A stretch of 64,000 nucleotides of DNA from an uncultured Erythrobacter sp. (lineage in GTDB: Bacteria; Pseudomonadota; Alphaproteobacteria; Sphingomonadales; Sphingomonadaceae). Position 1 is the first letter of the stretch. Each line of letters opens with the position of its first letter. The notes under the pieces were generated by a model. The model was not told the origin of the DNA, searched no databases, and saw only the letters and a list, made by a program, of their open reading frames with translations. The stretch covers positions 62,001 to 126,000 of the forward strand of contig CAJXJR010000005.1 in NCBI GenBank assembly GCA_913055155.1. The letters are read 5' to 3'. This document shows, piece after piece, positions 18,974 through 27,605 of the stretch. The translations under genes and the position numbers were made by a program.

Positions 18974-19761
18974 ATCCGCCCCTCCACCACCGTCACGCAG
19001 TCGCCCGCCAGCACCGCCCGGTCGCCCTCCAGGCGGCAAGTCGCATGGCCGCCGCGCTGCGAGGCCTGGAAGGCGGTAAAGCTCTCGCGCCCCAGCCGCT
19101 CGGTCCAGAACGGCGTCAGCACGGCATGGGCAGAGCCGGTGAAACTGTCTTCGTCCACGCCGCCGCCGGGCACGAAATTGCGGCTGATGATATCGGTCTC
19201 CTTGCCCGGCGCGGTGCAGATGAACTGCTGGTCGCCCAGCCTTGCCAAGCCGCGCAAGTCCGGCTCGAGCGCACGGATCGCGGCGGCATCCTCGAACACG
19301 AAGATGTTGTAGCCATCGGGGTTGCGCCACACCTCCAGCGGTTCTGCGCCCAGCAGCGCCACCGCTTCGGGGAACTCGGCCTTTTCGGTCGGGATCGCAG
19401 GCAGGGCCAGGTCGTAGCCCTCCTTCACGCGCCGCACTTCGAGAATGCCGGCCTTGCGGGTGGAAAAGGTCACGACATCGCGGCTGCCATCGCGTGCCAG
19501 CAGCACGTGCCCCGATGCCAGCGTGGCATGGCCGCACAGCGCCACTTCCACCGTCGGCGTGAACCAGCGCAAGGCATAGTCCGCTTGCGCCTCGGGCGTG
19601 GCGACCAGGAAGGCCGTTTCGGCAAACATGTTCTCCTCGGCCATGGCCACCATGGTGGCATCGCTGGGCCATTGGTCCACGATCACCACGGCGGCCTGGT
19701 TGCCGGAAAACGGCTTCGAAGCGAAGGCATCGACATGCCAGTAGGGGATGGAGTTCGTCAT
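18958..19761 (-). CDS. PhzF-family isomerase/epimerase
   Basis: A 267-residue protein of the PhzF/diaminopimelate-epimerase fold. It shows DAFASKPFSGNQAAVVI (~11-27), AEENMFAETAFLV with the catalytic Glu (~43-49), RWFTPTVEVALCGHATLASGHVL (~65-88), and the second-half GGGVDEDSFTGSAHAVLTPFW. This is the generic family that includes phenazine biosynthesis PhzF, but no phenazine genes are nearby, so the substrate is unknown. Start ATG 19761 has AAGGA upstream and overlaps the CDF transporter stop by four bases (ATGA). It is the last gene of the pdxH-CDF-PhzF unit and overlaps the serine hydrolase at its 3' end. Confidence 0.88.
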   Translation of the reverse strand: MTNSIPYWHVDAFASKPFSGNQAAVVIVDQWPSDATMVAMAEENMFAETAFLVATPEAQADYALRWFTPTVEVALCGHATLASGHVLLARDGSRDVVTFSTRKAGILEVRRVKEGYDLALPAIPTEKAEFPEAVALLGAEPLEVWRNPDGYNIFVFEDAAAIRALEPDLRGLARLGDQQFICTAPGKETDIISRNFVPGGGVDEDSFTGSAHAVLTPFWTERLGRESFTAFQASQRGGHATCRLEGDRAVLAGDCVTVVEGRIYLGG

Positions 19762-20717
19762 CGTGCGGGTCCTTCAGCATCGGGCCTTTCGGCAAGTTCG
19801 GGCAGCAGTTCCTCTGCCGCCACGCCTTCCTCGTCCACCAGCCCTTCGGGGTCGGGGTGGATCAGCACTTCCACGCCGGGAAACTCGTGCCCGATCCATT
19901 CCTCCAGCTCGTCCATCACCTCGTGCGCGCGCGCCACGGTCATCTGCGGGTCGACGGCGGCGTGGAACTGCACGAAATCGCGCGTCCCCGAGGTGCGCGT
20001 GCGCAGGTCGTGCACGCCGCGCAGCTGCGGGTGCCGCGCCAGCACGTCGAGGAATTCCTGCCGCTTTTCTTCCGGCCATTCCTTGTCCATCAGGTGGTCG
20101 ATCGCCTCGCCCGCAGCGCGCCACGCGCCCCAGCCCAGCCACAGCGCGATGGCCAGGCCGAACAGCGGGTCTGCCCCGGCAACATGCAGGTAACGGTCAA
20201 GCACCAGCGCGGCGATCACGCCGAGGTTGAGCAGCAGGTCCGACTTGTAGTGCAGGTGATCGGTGGCAATCGCCACGCTGGTGGTGCGGGCGATGACATG
20301 GCGCTGCCACAGCAGCAGGCCAAAAGTCGCGGCGATGGCAATGGCCGAGACGACAATGCCCTCCTCCGCCGAAGCCACGCGGCCGCCGGCCAGCCACTGT
20401 TCGACGGCACGGATGGCAAGGCCAAAGGCAGACAGCGCAATCAGCACCACCTGGAACATGGCGGCCAGCGCTTCGGCCTTGCCATGGCCAAAGCGGTGGT
20501 CCTCGTCCGCCGGCTGGGCTGCGATGGAAACCCCGGCCAGCGTGGCGATCGAGGCGATCAGGTCCAGCGTGGTATCTGCAAGGCTGCCCAGCATGGCGGT
20601 GGAATCGCTTTGCCAAACCGCCCACAGCTTCATCCCCGCCAGCAACAGCGCCACGCTGATCGAGGCAATCGCCGCGCTGCGCGTCAGGCGCGCGCGTTCA
20701 AGGTCGGCAGGCGTCAT
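19758..20717 (-). CDS. Cation diffusion facilitator (FieF-like) metal transporter
   Basis: A 319-residue inner-membrane divalent-metal/proton antiporter. Six membrane helices occupy ~15-205. The metal site is visible as SLADTTLDLIAS (Asp-x3-Asp, helix 2) and TDHLHYKSDLLLN (His-x3-Asp, helix 5), a pattern used by Zn/Fe/Cd exporters of the FieF type. DHRFGHGKAEALAAM is the family signature. The C-terminal cytoplasmic domain (~215-300) ends in an acidic tail. Both ends overlap their neighbours by four bases, so it is translationally coupled to pdxH upstream and PhzF downstream. Confidence 0.9.
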   Translation of the reverse strand: MTPADLERARLTRSAAIASISVALLLAGMKLWAVWQSDSTAMLGSLADTTLDLIASIATLAGVSIAAQPADEDHRFGHGKAEALAAMFQVVLIALSAFGLAIRAVEQWLAGGRVASAEEGIVVSAIAIAATFGLLLWQRHVIARTTSVAIATDHLHYKSDLLLNLGVIAALVLDRYLHVAGADPLFGLAIALWLGWGAWRAAGEAIDHLMDKEWPEEKRQEFLDVLARHPQLRGVHDLRTRTSGTRDFVQFHAAVDPQMTVARAHEVMDELEEWIGHEFPGVEVLIHPDPEGLVDEEGVAAEELLPELAERPDAEGPAR

Positions 20718-21316
20718 GGATAGAGCAGCGTGCTGGTCCAGCCGCCTTTCCCATCGGGCACGAAGCGGCGCCGTTCGTGCAGGCGGTTGGGCCGGTCGAG
20801 CCAGAACTCCATCGCCGTGGGCGACAGGCGAAAGCCTGTCCAGTGCGGCGGGCGCGGCACTTCGCCGGCGTCCTGGTACTGCTGGCGGATTGCCTCCACC
20901 CGCGCTTCGTAAGTCGCGCGTTCGTCCAGCGGGCGCGACTGGTCGCTGGCGGCAGAGCCGACCTGGCTGACGAAGGGGCGCGAGTGGAAGTAGGCGTCGG
21001 CCTCTTGCCCGCTCACTTCGGCCAACGGTCCCTCGATGCGGATCTGGCGCCGCAGGCTTTTCCAGTGGAACAGCAACGCAGCCTGCGGGTTGGCCAGGAT
21101 CTCGCCACCCTTGCGGCTGTGCGCATTGGTGTAGAACACGAAGCCGGACTCGTCCTTGCCCTTCAACAGCACCATGCGCACCGAAGGCACGCCTTCGGGC
21201 GTGGCCGTGGCCAGCGCCATGGCATTGGAATCGTTGGGCTCGCTTTCGCGCGCCTCGGCATACCAGGCGTCGAACAGGTCGAACGGATCGGTGACGGGAA
21301 TGGCGTTGTCGCTCAT
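20714..21316 (-). CDS. pdxH: Pyridoxamine 5'-phosphate oxidase
   Basis: A 200-residue FMN enzyme that oxidises pyridoxamine or pyridoxine 5'-phosphate to pyridoxal 5'-phosphate. Seen: MALATATPEGVPSVRMVLLKGKDESGFVFYTNAHSRKGGEI (~32-72), ALLFHWKSLRRQIRIEG, FHSRPFVSQVGSAASDQS, PPHWTGFRLSPTAMEFW and the C-terminal RLHERRRF.PDG..GW....LYP signature. Length is slightly below E. coli PdxH (218). It leads a three-gene minus-strand unit whose later members (metal exporter, PhzF) have no obvious vitamin B6 role. Confidence 0.96.
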   Translation of the reverse strand: MSDNAIPVTDPFDLFDAWYAEARESEPNDSNAMALATATPEGVPSVRMVLLKGKDESGFVFYTNAHSRKGGEILANPQAALLFHWKSLRRQIRIEGPLAEVSGQEADAYFHSRPFVSQVGSAASDQSRPLDERATYEARVEAIRQQYQDAGEVPRPPHWTGFRLSPTAMEFWLDRPNRLHERRRFVPDGKGGWTSTLLYP

Positions 21317-21598
21317 GGGTTCAACCTAATGTGGAGCACTTGGAGCACTGTTCTAGACACAAAATCCCGCCCGTTGCGAGAGCCCTTGTCAGGCTGGATA
21401 AAGAAGCGGGCACAGACCATGCCGGGCACCTATCGCGGCGCGGCCGCGTAGGGAAGACCTGTCGGCCCCGCCACGGGCCATGCGGCCCGGGAATACGCCT
21501 TGCTTGGCCGAAAGCTGAAATCGGTTCACATTGGCACCGTTACCGGGCAGGACTGCGCTCTCTTGCCGAATCCCTCCGCATTACCTAGCTAACACACC
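21317..21598. other. Divergent upstream region of pdxH and the dnaJ-like gene
   Basis: A 282-base gap. TGGAGCAC occurs twice in tandem (21332-21339 and 21341-21348), just upstream of pdxH, and could be a regulator site. An open frame at 21331-21588 has codon use unlike the neighbours and no domain, so I do not call it. No convincing -35/-10 pair or terminator was found on either strand. Confidence 0.4.
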
Positions 21599-22561
21599 AT
21601 GGCCGATCCCTATTCCACCCTCGGTGTAAGCCGTTCCGCCAGCGAAAAGGACATCAAGTCCGCCTATCGCAAGCTGGCCAAGGAACTGCACCCGGACCGC
21701 AACAAGGACAATCCCGAAGCGGCAGACCGTTTCGGCAAGGTCACGCAGGCCTACGACCTGCTGTCCGACAAGGACAAGCGGGCCCAGTTCGACCGCGGCG
21801 AGATCGACGCCGAAGGCAACCCCACCAACCCGTTCGGCCAGGGCGGCTTCGGGGGTGGCGGCTTCGGCGGCGCGCGACCGGGACGCGATTACCAGGGTTT
21901 CGGCGGTGCCGAGGACCTGGACCTGGGCGACCTGTTCGAAGGGCTGTTCGGTCGCGGAAACGGGCGCAGCGGGCGCGCGGCGGGCATGGGCGGAATGGGC
22001 GGCCAGCAGGGCTTTCGCCGTCCACCGCCCCCGCCGCCGCAGAAGGGTGCGGATATCCGCTACAAGCTGGCTGTGCCGTTCGTGGATGCCGCGACCCGCG
22101 CCAAGCAGCGCATCACGCTGGCCGATGGCAAGACCATCGACCTGTCGCTGCCCGAAGGCGTGGAAGATGGCACCACCATGCGCCTGAAGGGCAAGGGCCA
22201 GAAGGGCCCCGGCGGCAATGGCGACGGTATCGTGGTGATCGACATCCAGCCACACCCGTTCTTCTACCGCGAAGGCGACGACGTTCGCGTGGAACTGCCG
22301 ATCACGCTGGACGAGGCGGTGAACGGGGCCAAGGTGAAGGTGCCCACGGTGGATGGCCCGGTCATGCTCAGCATCGGCGCAGGGTCCAGCTCGGGCAAGG
22401 TGCTGCGGATGAAGGGCAAGGGCTTCAGCAAGAAGGGCGGTGCCCGCGGCGACCAGCTGGTGACGCTGGAAATCCAGTTGCCCGAAGACGTTTCGGACCT
22501 TGCTGCCAAGCTGGAAGGCTGGAGCGACGAGGGCAACCCGCGCGAGCACATGGGGCTGTGA
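21599..22561 (+). CDS. DnaJ-family co-chaperone without zinc finger (CbpA-like)
   Basis: A 320-residue type II J-protein that should stimulate a DnaK-type Hsp70. The J domain (~1-70) has YSTLGVSRSASEKDIKSAYRKLAKELHPDRN with the essential HPD motif. It is followed by a Gly/Phe-rich linker (~85-145, including FGGGGFGGARPG and PPPPPP) and two C-terminal substrate-binding barrels (~150-310). No CxxCxGxG zinc-finger repeats are present, which separates it from DnaJ proper. No dnaK or grpE is nearby. Two small hairpins (22570-22609) lie between it and the next gene. Confidence 0.9.
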   Translation: MADPYSTLGVSRSASEKDIKSAYRKLAKELHPDRNKDNPEAADRFGKVTQAYDLLSDKDKRAQFDRGEIDAEGNPTNPFGQGGFGGGGFGGARPGRDYQGFGGAEDLDLGDLFEGLFGRGNGRSGRAAGMGGMGGQQGFRRPPPPPPQKGADIRYKLAVPFVDAATRAKQRITLADGKTIDLSLPEGVEDGTTMRLKGKGQKGPGGNGDGIVVIDIQPHPFFYREGDDVRVELPITLDEAVNGAKVKVPTVDGPVMLSIGAGSSSGKVLRMKGKGFSKKGGARGDQLVTLEIQLPEDVSDLAAKLEGWSDEGNPREHMGL

Positions 22562-22569
22562 TTCCGCCT

Positions 22570-22609
22570 GCCTGCACGACAGGCGCTCGACAGCACCGAA
22601 CGCGGTGCT
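22570..22609. other. Two tandem small hairpins
   Basis: GCCTG-CACGA-CAGGC (22570-22584) and AGCACCG-AACG-CGGTGCT (22592-22609) are perfect stems between the J-protein gene and the YihY gene. There is no T-run, so they are not a classical terminator. They could stabilise or process the mRNA. Confidence 0.4.
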
Positions 22610-22623
22610 AGAACCTGAAAGCG

Positions 22624-23649
22624 ATGGAGCAATCCACTCGCCAGAACGGCACGACCGAAAAGCCGCAGCCTGCGGAGTATACGCCCGAAGCACGGCGCCG
22701 GACGGTGCAGGCGGGCGGCCATAGCAAGACCTTTCATAGCCGTTTCGGCCCGGGGAGTCGCTTTTTCGAAGTGATTCGCCGGGTGGCGGTGGGCTGCTTC
22801 AACGACGGCACGATCCATGCCGGCAACCTTGCCTACATGTCGTTGCTGGCGATCTTCCCCTTCTTCATCACCGTCGCCGCGATCCTTTCCGCCATCGGTG
22901 ACGGCAGCGAACGCACGGCCACGATCAGCGCCATCGTCTCAACCCTGCCACCCACGGCCGCCAACCTGATCGAACCGGTGGCGCGCAACGTAATCGATGC
23001 GCGCACCGGCTGGCTGTTGTGGGCAGGTGCGGCTGTCGGCCTGTGGACCGCGGGCAGCCTGGTGGAAACCATCCGCGACATCCTGCGCCGGGCCTATGGC
23101 ACTCGCGCGACCAAGGCCTATTGGCGATATCGCGTCGGCTCGATCGGGGTCATCATCGGCGCCGTACTGCTGCTGATCGTTTCGCTGGTGGCACAAGTGA
23201 CGATTGCTGCCGCGCAGAACGTGATTATCGAGAATTTCCCGGACCTTGGCCATGCGCTGGAAGAACTGACGCTGTCGCGCGCCGTCACCGCGCTTGGCCT
23301 GTTCGGATCGATCTGGATCCTGTTCGTGGTGCTGACGCCCACCGAATATCGCGCGCGGCGCTATCACAAGTGGCCCGGTGCGCTGCTGGTCACCTTGTGG
23401 TGGATTGGCGTTGCCGAAGCCTTCCCGCCGATCCTGCGCAGCCTTTTTGCCTATAACCTTACCTACGGTTCGCTGGCGGGCGTGATGATCACGCTTTTCT
23501 TTTTCTGGCTGGTGGGCTTAGGGATAGTTGCAGGTGCCGAACTGAATGCGGCCCTGGCCGAAACTCCTGAGGAGGAACAGGATCGGCTGGAACAGGGTGA
23601 AGGCAGGAAGGCAGGCACGGCGGACGAAATGGAGGAAAGTGTCCGATGA
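22624..23649 (+). CDS. YihY/BrkB-family membrane protein
   Basis: A 341-residue polytopic inner-membrane protein. After a ~45-residue cytoplasmic head come about six hydrophobic helices, including LAYMSLLAIFPFFITVAAILSAIG, TGWLLWAGAAVGLWTAGSLVETI, VGSIGVIIGAVLLLIVSLVAQV and GVMITLFFFWLVGLGIVAGAELNAAL. The family was once called ribonuclease BN in error and has no proven activity. The C-terminal tail is acidic. The stop overlaps fabI by four bases (ATGA), so the two are co-translated. A second, shorter paralogue is at 57910-58722. Confidence 0.88.
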   Translation: MEQSTRQNGTTEKPQPAEYTPEARRRTVQAGGHSKTFHSRFGPGSRFFEVIRRVAVGCFNDGTIHAGNLAYMSLLAIFPFFITVAAILSAIGDGSERTATISAIVSTLPPTAANLIEPVARNVIDARTGWLLWAGAAVGLWTAGSLVETIRDILRRAYGTRATKAYWRYRVGSIGVIIGAVLLLIVSLVAQVTIAAAQNVIIENFPDLGHALEELTLSRAVTALGLFGSIWILFVVLTPTEYRARRYHKWPGALLVTLWWIGVAEAFPPILRSLFAYNLTYGSLAGVMITLFFFWLVGLGIVAGAELNAALAETPEEEQDRLEQGEGRKAGTADEMEESVR

Positions 23650-24449
23650 CTGGATTGATGGCAGGCAAGAAGGGCCTGATAATGGGCCTGGCGAACGACA
23701 AGTCGCTGGCCTGGGGCATCGCGAAGAAGCTGCACGAACAGGGCGCGGACATGGCCTTTTCCTACCAGGGAGAGGCGCTGAAAAAGCGCGTCGGCCCGCT
23801 GGCAGAGCAGGTAGGCAGCGACTTCCTCATCGAATGCGACGTTTCCGACATGGGCGCGATGGATGCAGCCTTCGCCGAGATCGAGGCGAAATGGGGAAAG
23901 CTGGATTTCCTCGTCCACGCCATCGGCTTTTCGGACAAGAGCGAGCTGCGCGGCAAATATGTCGATACCAGCCTCGACAACTTCCTGATGACGATGAACA
24001 TTTCCGCCTATTCGCTGGTCGCCGCCGCCAAGCGGGCCGCGCCGCTGATGAAGGACGGCGGTTCGATCGTCACGCTAACCTACTACGGCGCCGAAAAGGT
24101 GGTGCCGCACTACAACGTGATGGGCGTGGCCAAGGCCGCGCTGGAAACCAGCGTGCAGTACCTCGCCAACGACCTGGGTCCGGACAATATCCGCGTCAAC
24201 GCCATCAGCGCCGGGCCGATCAAGACGTTGGCCGCCAGCGGCATCGGCGATTTCCGCTACATCCTGAAGTGGAACGAATACAATGCGCCGCTGCGCCGCA
24301 ATGTCACCATCGAGGACGTGGGCGGCGCGGGGCTGTATTTCTGCTCCGACCTGTCATCCGGCGTGACGGGAGAGACGCATCATGTCGATGCGGGCTACCA
24401 CGTCGTGGGCATGAAGCAGGAAGACGCGCCGGATATCACGCTGAGCTAG
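23646..24449 (+). CDS. fabI: Enoyl-[acyl-carrier-protein] reductase (NADH) FabI
   Basis: A 267-residue short-chain dehydrogenase-like enzyme that performs the last reduction of each fatty-acid elongation cycle. It has the FabI-type nucleotide motif GLIMGLANDKSLAWGIAKKL (~12-31) rather than the SDR GxxxGxG. Tyr146 (TYYGAEKV), Tyr156 and Lys163 (YNVMGVAK) are at the same numbers as in E. coli FabI. GPIKTLAASGI and the C-terminal substrate loop are also present. The start overlaps the YihY stop. FabI is the triclosan target; no resistance substitution was assessed. Confidence 0.96.
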   Translation: MTGLMAGKKGLIMGLANDKSLAWGIAKKLHEQGADMAFSYQGEALKKRVGPLAEQVGSDFLIECDVSDMGAMDAAFAEIEAKWGKLDFLVHAIGFSDKSELRGKYVDTSLDNFLMTMNISAYSLVAAAKRAAPLMKDGGSIVTLTYYGAEKVVPHYNVMGVAKAALETSVQYLANDLGPDNIRVNAISAGPIKTLAASGIGDFRYILKWNEYNAPLRRNVTIEDVGGAGLYFCSDLSSGVTGETHHVDAGYHVVGMKQEDAPDITLS

Positions 24450-24455
24450 GCAGGA

Positions 24456-25040
24456 TCAGCTGTCCGGAATGGTGTCGGGATCGACGACTTCGGGCAGCGC
24501 CTCTTCCTCTTCACCGGGCAGCGGCTGCCCCTGGGCTTCGCGGCGGCGTTGCAGTTCGGCCTCTTCCAGTTCCTCCACACGCGCCTGCGTGGCCGCGGCT
24601 TCGGCGTCGATTGCGGCGAGGCGCTCGGCACGTTCCTCGGCGATCAGCTCGGCAAAGCGCACGTCGCTGGAGCTGGCACGTTCGGCATAGGCCTGTTCGA
24701 TCATCTGCATGGTGCAGCCAAGATCGCCCCCGGCGCCCACCGGCGTGCAGCTCAGGGGGCCGAAGTCGCCGACAGCTTCCAGCGCCAGCGCGCGCTGGGT
24801 CCAGCTTTCGTTTTCGGGCGAAGTGCTGGTGCGCAGGTTGGGCGGAATGCGATAGCGCTCGCTCTCGTCCAGCCGGGCGCAGACCGTGATCGTGTCCCCG
24901 GTGCTTTCCGGGCACTCGTCGTCACCGAAGATGATGACCTGGTTCACGCGGTCTCCACCCTGGTCCTGCGCGGCGGCAGGAGTGGCGGCCGCGCCCATGG
25001 CGATGGCGGCGGTGGCAGTCAGGGCAAGCAAGCGAATCAT
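24456..25040 (-). CDS. Exported hypothetical protein with Glu/Ala-rich coiled-coil tail
   Basis: A 194-residue protein I cannot name. The signal peptide (MIRLLALTATAAIAMGAAATPAAAQ) is followed by VNQVIIFGDDECPESTGDTITVCARL (~32-57), a motif I associate with sphingomonad secreted proteins. Then comes a Cys-containing region (LSCTPVGAGGDLGCTMQM) and a long charged helix (~123-170) predicted by eye to form a coiled coil. Four cysteines suggest two disulfides in the periplasm. It is convergent with fabI six bases apart. It is a real gene by signal peptide and codon pattern; its function is unknown. Confidence 0.7.
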   Translation of the reverse strand: MIRLLALTATAAIAMGAAATPAAAQDQGGDRVNQVIIFGDDECPESTGDTITVCARLDESERYRIPPNLRTSTSPENESWTQRALALEAVGDFGPLSCTPVGAGGDLGCTMQMIEQAYAERASSSDVRFAELIAEERAERLAAIDAEAAATQARVEELEEAELQRRREAQGQPLPGEEEEALPEVVDPDTIPDS

Positions 25041-25113
25041 GGTCGATCCTTAGGTTGGCGTTCCGGTGCATCTGGCACCATAGCGGTTGAACGCATGATG
25101 AAATTGGGCGGCG

Positions 25114-25644
25114 TCAAATCTTTTCCGAAATGCGGATAGCCGCGCGGCAGCCCAGCCGGATGGCGGCGGACAGCAGCGGATAGGCGGGCGCCCGTTCGGC
25201 CCCGGCTTCCAGCGCGGCATCGCGATGCTCGCGCTCGTCCTCGCGGAAACGGTGGATCATGTCGGCCAGTTCCGGATCGTCGCCGTCGGCTTCCAGCTCT
25301 TCCAGCTGGCGCGAATAGTGTTCGTCGATCTCGGTCTCGATGGCAGCGGTGCAGGCCATGGCGGCTTCCGGCCCCAGCAGCGCGGTGCCCGCCCCCAGCG
25401 CATAACCGGCCACGTTCCAGAACGGATGAAGGGCAGTAGGCCGCACGCCGCGCCTAGCCATCAGCGCATCGAATTCGGCGCGGTGGCCTTTCTCCTGCTC
25501 GGCCATGCCGCGAATTTCCGCGGAGTGCGGACCGCGCTCGCCCATCACCGCCAGCTGGCCGGCATAGATGCGCGTGGCGCCGAATTCGCCCGCTTGGTCG
25601 ACGCGAATCATTTCGGAGCGGTCCTTGCGGGCTGTGTCGGTCAT
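25114..25644 (-). CDS. coq7: Demethoxyubiquinone hydroxylase Coq7
   Basis: A 176-residue di-iron monooxygenase that hydroxylates demethoxyubiquinol, the penultimate step of ubiquinone synthesis. The ferritin-like iron ligands are visible: DQAGEFGATRIY (Glu), MAEQEKGHRAEF (ExxH), ETEIDEHY (Glu) and FREDEREHRDAA (ExxxExxH), in order. It belongs to the short Coq7 type common in alphaproteobacteria. Its ATG overlaps the dsbB stop by four bases. Its position at the end of the nadD-rsfS-rlmH-ctpA strand may make it part of that long transcript. Confidence 0.93.
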   Translation of the reverse strand: MTDTARKDRSEMIRVDQAGEFGATRIYAGQLAVMGERGPHSAEIRGMAEQEKGHRAEFDALMARRGVRPTALHPFWNVAGYALGAGTALLGPEAAMACTAAIETEIDEHYSRQLEELEADGDDPELADMIHRFREDEREHRDAALEAGAERAPAYPLLSAAIRLGCRAAIRISEKI

Positions 25645-26111
25645 GCAGTCCTATCTCCAGTCGGCTTGTCTCGGGCCAGCAACAGTAACCATATGGCGAC
25701 GGCGCTGCCGATGGAAAGCATCGCGTTGAATCCGGCCAGCGAAATTCCCATCAGCGTCCACGCCGGTTCGTCGCAGCGTACGAATTCCAGCGAGAAGGGA
25801 TCGCTGGCGGTGCAGCCAAGCGGGCTTTCCCACCAGCGGTATTCCACGCCGGCGTGGAACACCCCGATTGCGCCCGACACCGCCACGGCCAGCGCGGCCA
25901 GGGCGATCCACGCCCTCTTCGGCGGAGCAACGTAGGAAACAATCGCCAGCGCCACGGCGACGAAATGCGGATAGCGCTGCCACCAGCACATCTCGCAGGG
26001 GAACAGGCCGAAACCGTATTCGGAAATATAGGCCCCGGCGAGCAGAAGCGCCGGCACGGCAAGCGCCAGGCGCTGAGCGTGCCGGTCGGATGTGGAAAGC
26101 GCGTTACTCAT
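25641..26111 (-). CDS. dsbB: Disulfide bond formation protein DsbB family
   Basis: A 156-residue inner-membrane quinone reductase that reoxidises a DsbA-type periplasmic oxidase. There are four membrane helices. The first periplasmic loop carries FPCEMCWWQRYPHFV (CxxC in the usual CxxC-W-Q-R context). The second periplasmic loop carries two cysteines (LGCTASDP...EFVRCDEPAW). The frame continues to 26147, but ATG 26111 (MSNALSTSDRHAQRL) is the better start because the extra 12 residues translate a sequence shared with the rlmH leader (see 29248-29281). Coupled to coq7 by an ATGA overlap. Confidence 0.88.
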   Translation of the reverse strand: MSNALSTSDRHAQRLALAVPALLLAGAYISEYGFGLFPCEMCWWQRYPHFVAVALAIVSYVAPPKRAWIALAALAVAVSGAIGVFHAGVEYRWWESPLGCTASDPFSLEFVRCDEPAWTLMGISLAGFNAMLSIGSAVAIWLLLLARDKPTGDRTA

Positions 26112-26145
26112 AGGCCGCCTTATCGGGCCGCGATCACCGGACCGC
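26112..26145 (-). promoter_or_regulatory. Leader motif shared with the rlmH upstream region
   Basis: Reading the minus strand, TTGCGGTCCG, then TCGCGG[CG]CCGATA, lies just before the dsbB start here and just before the rlmH start at 29249-29276. About 26 of 33 positions agree. It may be a leader or repeat remnant. It is not a recognisable promoter. Confidence 0.4.
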
Positions 26146-26167
26146 AAGCCCGCTCAAGCCGAGATCG

Positions 26168-27505
26168 TCAATCCCGCAGGGCGACGTTCACACCCGCCGT
26201 GCGGCGCAGGGTGCGCACCGCGTAATCGAGCTGGAAGTCGTCGATACCCTGCTCTTCCAGGTCGGCGGCAGTGAGCTGGAAGCGCGGGTCGTCAAGCCGG
26301 TCACGCTCGAGGTTCTCGTCTTCCACGCCGATTTCACCCACAAGGTGGCCGCGCAGGTCGCTTTCGCGCAGGGCCAGGCGCTGGCGGCGTTCGGCATCGG
26401 GATCGGACAGCTGCGGCACGCGGATATCGGGTTCGATCCCGCCTTCCTGCACGCTGCGGCCCGACGGGGTGTAATAGCGCGCAGTGGTCAGCTTCAGCGC
26501 GGCATCGCGGCCCAGCGGCAGCAGCGTCTGCACGCTGCCCTTGCCAAAGCTGCGCTCACCCATCACCAGCGCGCGGCGATGATCCTGCAGCGCACCGGCC
26601 ACGATTTCGCTGGCCGAAGCAGAGCCTTCATCGATCAGCACGATGATCGGCAGGCCCGCCGCCGCATCGCCGCGATAGACGGTTTCGGCATCGTAGTAGA
26701 TCGTCTCGCGCCGCGAACGCCCGCGCTGCGACACGATCTGCCCTTCGGACAGGAACAGGTCGGAAAGCGCCACCGCCTCGTCCAGCGAGCCGCCGGGATT
26801 GCGGCGCAGGTCGAGCACCAGGCCCGCAAGGCGACCGGTCGCCTGTTCCTGCAGTTCGCGCAGGCCCGTGCGCACGTCGGCACCCACGTCGGCAGAGAAT
26901 TCGTTGACGCTGATGTGGCCGACATTGCCGTCCAGCAGTTCCCAGGTCACCGGCTCCAGTTCGATCACGCCGCGCGTCACCACCACGTCGAAGCTGTCCT
27001 CGCGACCGGGGCGGAACACCGTCACTTCGATGTCGGTGCCCGCAGGCCCGCGCATCTGCGCCACGGCATCGTTCAGTTCCATCCCGTAGATCAGGTCGCC
27101 GTTGATATGGGTGATATAGTCGCCCGCCTTCAGGCCGGCCGCTTCGGCAGGGCTGCCGCGGAAGGGCGAGATCACCTTCACCGCGCCGTCTTCCATCTGC
27201 ACGGAAATGCCCAGGCCCTGGTAATTGCCGTCGATCATCGTGGTCAGCCGCTCCAGCGCGGTGCCATCGAGATAGGCGGAGTGCGGATCGAGCGAGGCCA
27301 GCATGCCGTCAATCGCGCCGCGAATCAGCACCTCGTCGTCCACCGGTTCGACATAGCTGGCCTTGATCCGCTGGTAAGTGGCGAACAGGCGCGCGAATTC
27401 CGGCGATGCACGCCCTTCGACCTGCGCGATGGCGGCAGTGGTGGCGGGCACAAGCGCAACAGCCGTGCACAGGGCTGCGGCGCGAATGGCGGGTGCAAAT
27501 TTCAT
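26168..27505 (-). CDS. S41-family C-terminal processing peptidase (CtpA/Prc)
   Basis: A 445-residue periplasmic serine protease. It has a signal peptide (MKFAPAIRAAALCTAVALVPATTAAIAQ), an N-terminal helical segment, a PDZ domain (~90-170, GLGISVQMEDGAVKVISPFRGSPA and AGDYITHINGDLI) and the S41 catalytic core (~190-375). The core carries LRRNPGGSLDEAV, IDEGSASASEIVAGAL with the nucleophile Ser and RSFGKGSVQT with the general-base Lys. A TTG at 27523 is in frame, but ATG 27505 has GAGGA seven bases before it. It follows the EnvC-like gene, a common arrangement; such proteases control murein hydrolases and lipoproteins. Confidence 0.94.
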   Translation of the reverse strand: MKFAPAIRAAALCTAVALVPATTAAIAQVEGRASPEFARLFATYQRIKASYVEPVDDEVLIRGAIDGMLASLDPHSAYLDGTALERLTTMIDGNYQGLGISVQMEDGAVKVISPFRGSPAEAAGLKAGDYITHINGDLIYGMELNDAVAQMRGPAGTDIEVTVFRPGREDSFDVVVTRGVIELEPVTWELLDGNVGHISVNEFSADVGADVRTGLRELQEQATGRLAGLVLDLRRNPGGSLDEAVALSDLFLSEGQIVSQRGRSRRETIYYDAETVYRGDAAAGLPIIVLIDEGSASASEIVAGALQDHRRALVMGERSFGKGSVQTLLPLGRDAALKLTTARYYTPSGRSVQEGGIEPDIRVPQLSDPDAERRQRLALRESDLRGHLVGEIGVEDENLERDRLDDPRFQLTAADLEEQGIDDFQLDYAVRTLRRTAGVNVALRD

Positions 27506-27605
27506 ACGTATCGTCCTCGGCAAGGAGGGAGTCCCAGCTGCCTGTTTATCGCATGGCGGTGCTTAACGCCAGATGAGGAGGACTTGCCGCCTCACAAGGG
27601 GACAA

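Noticed and set aside
18958-19761. Phenazine biosynthesis
   Set aside because: PhzF-family proteins are widespread; none of phzA-E or G is present here.
21331-21588. 85-residue open frame between pdxH and the dnaJ-like gene
   Set aside because: Third-position GC is low compared with neighbours, start is GTG without ribosome site, no recognisable domain. Described only as an intergenic region.
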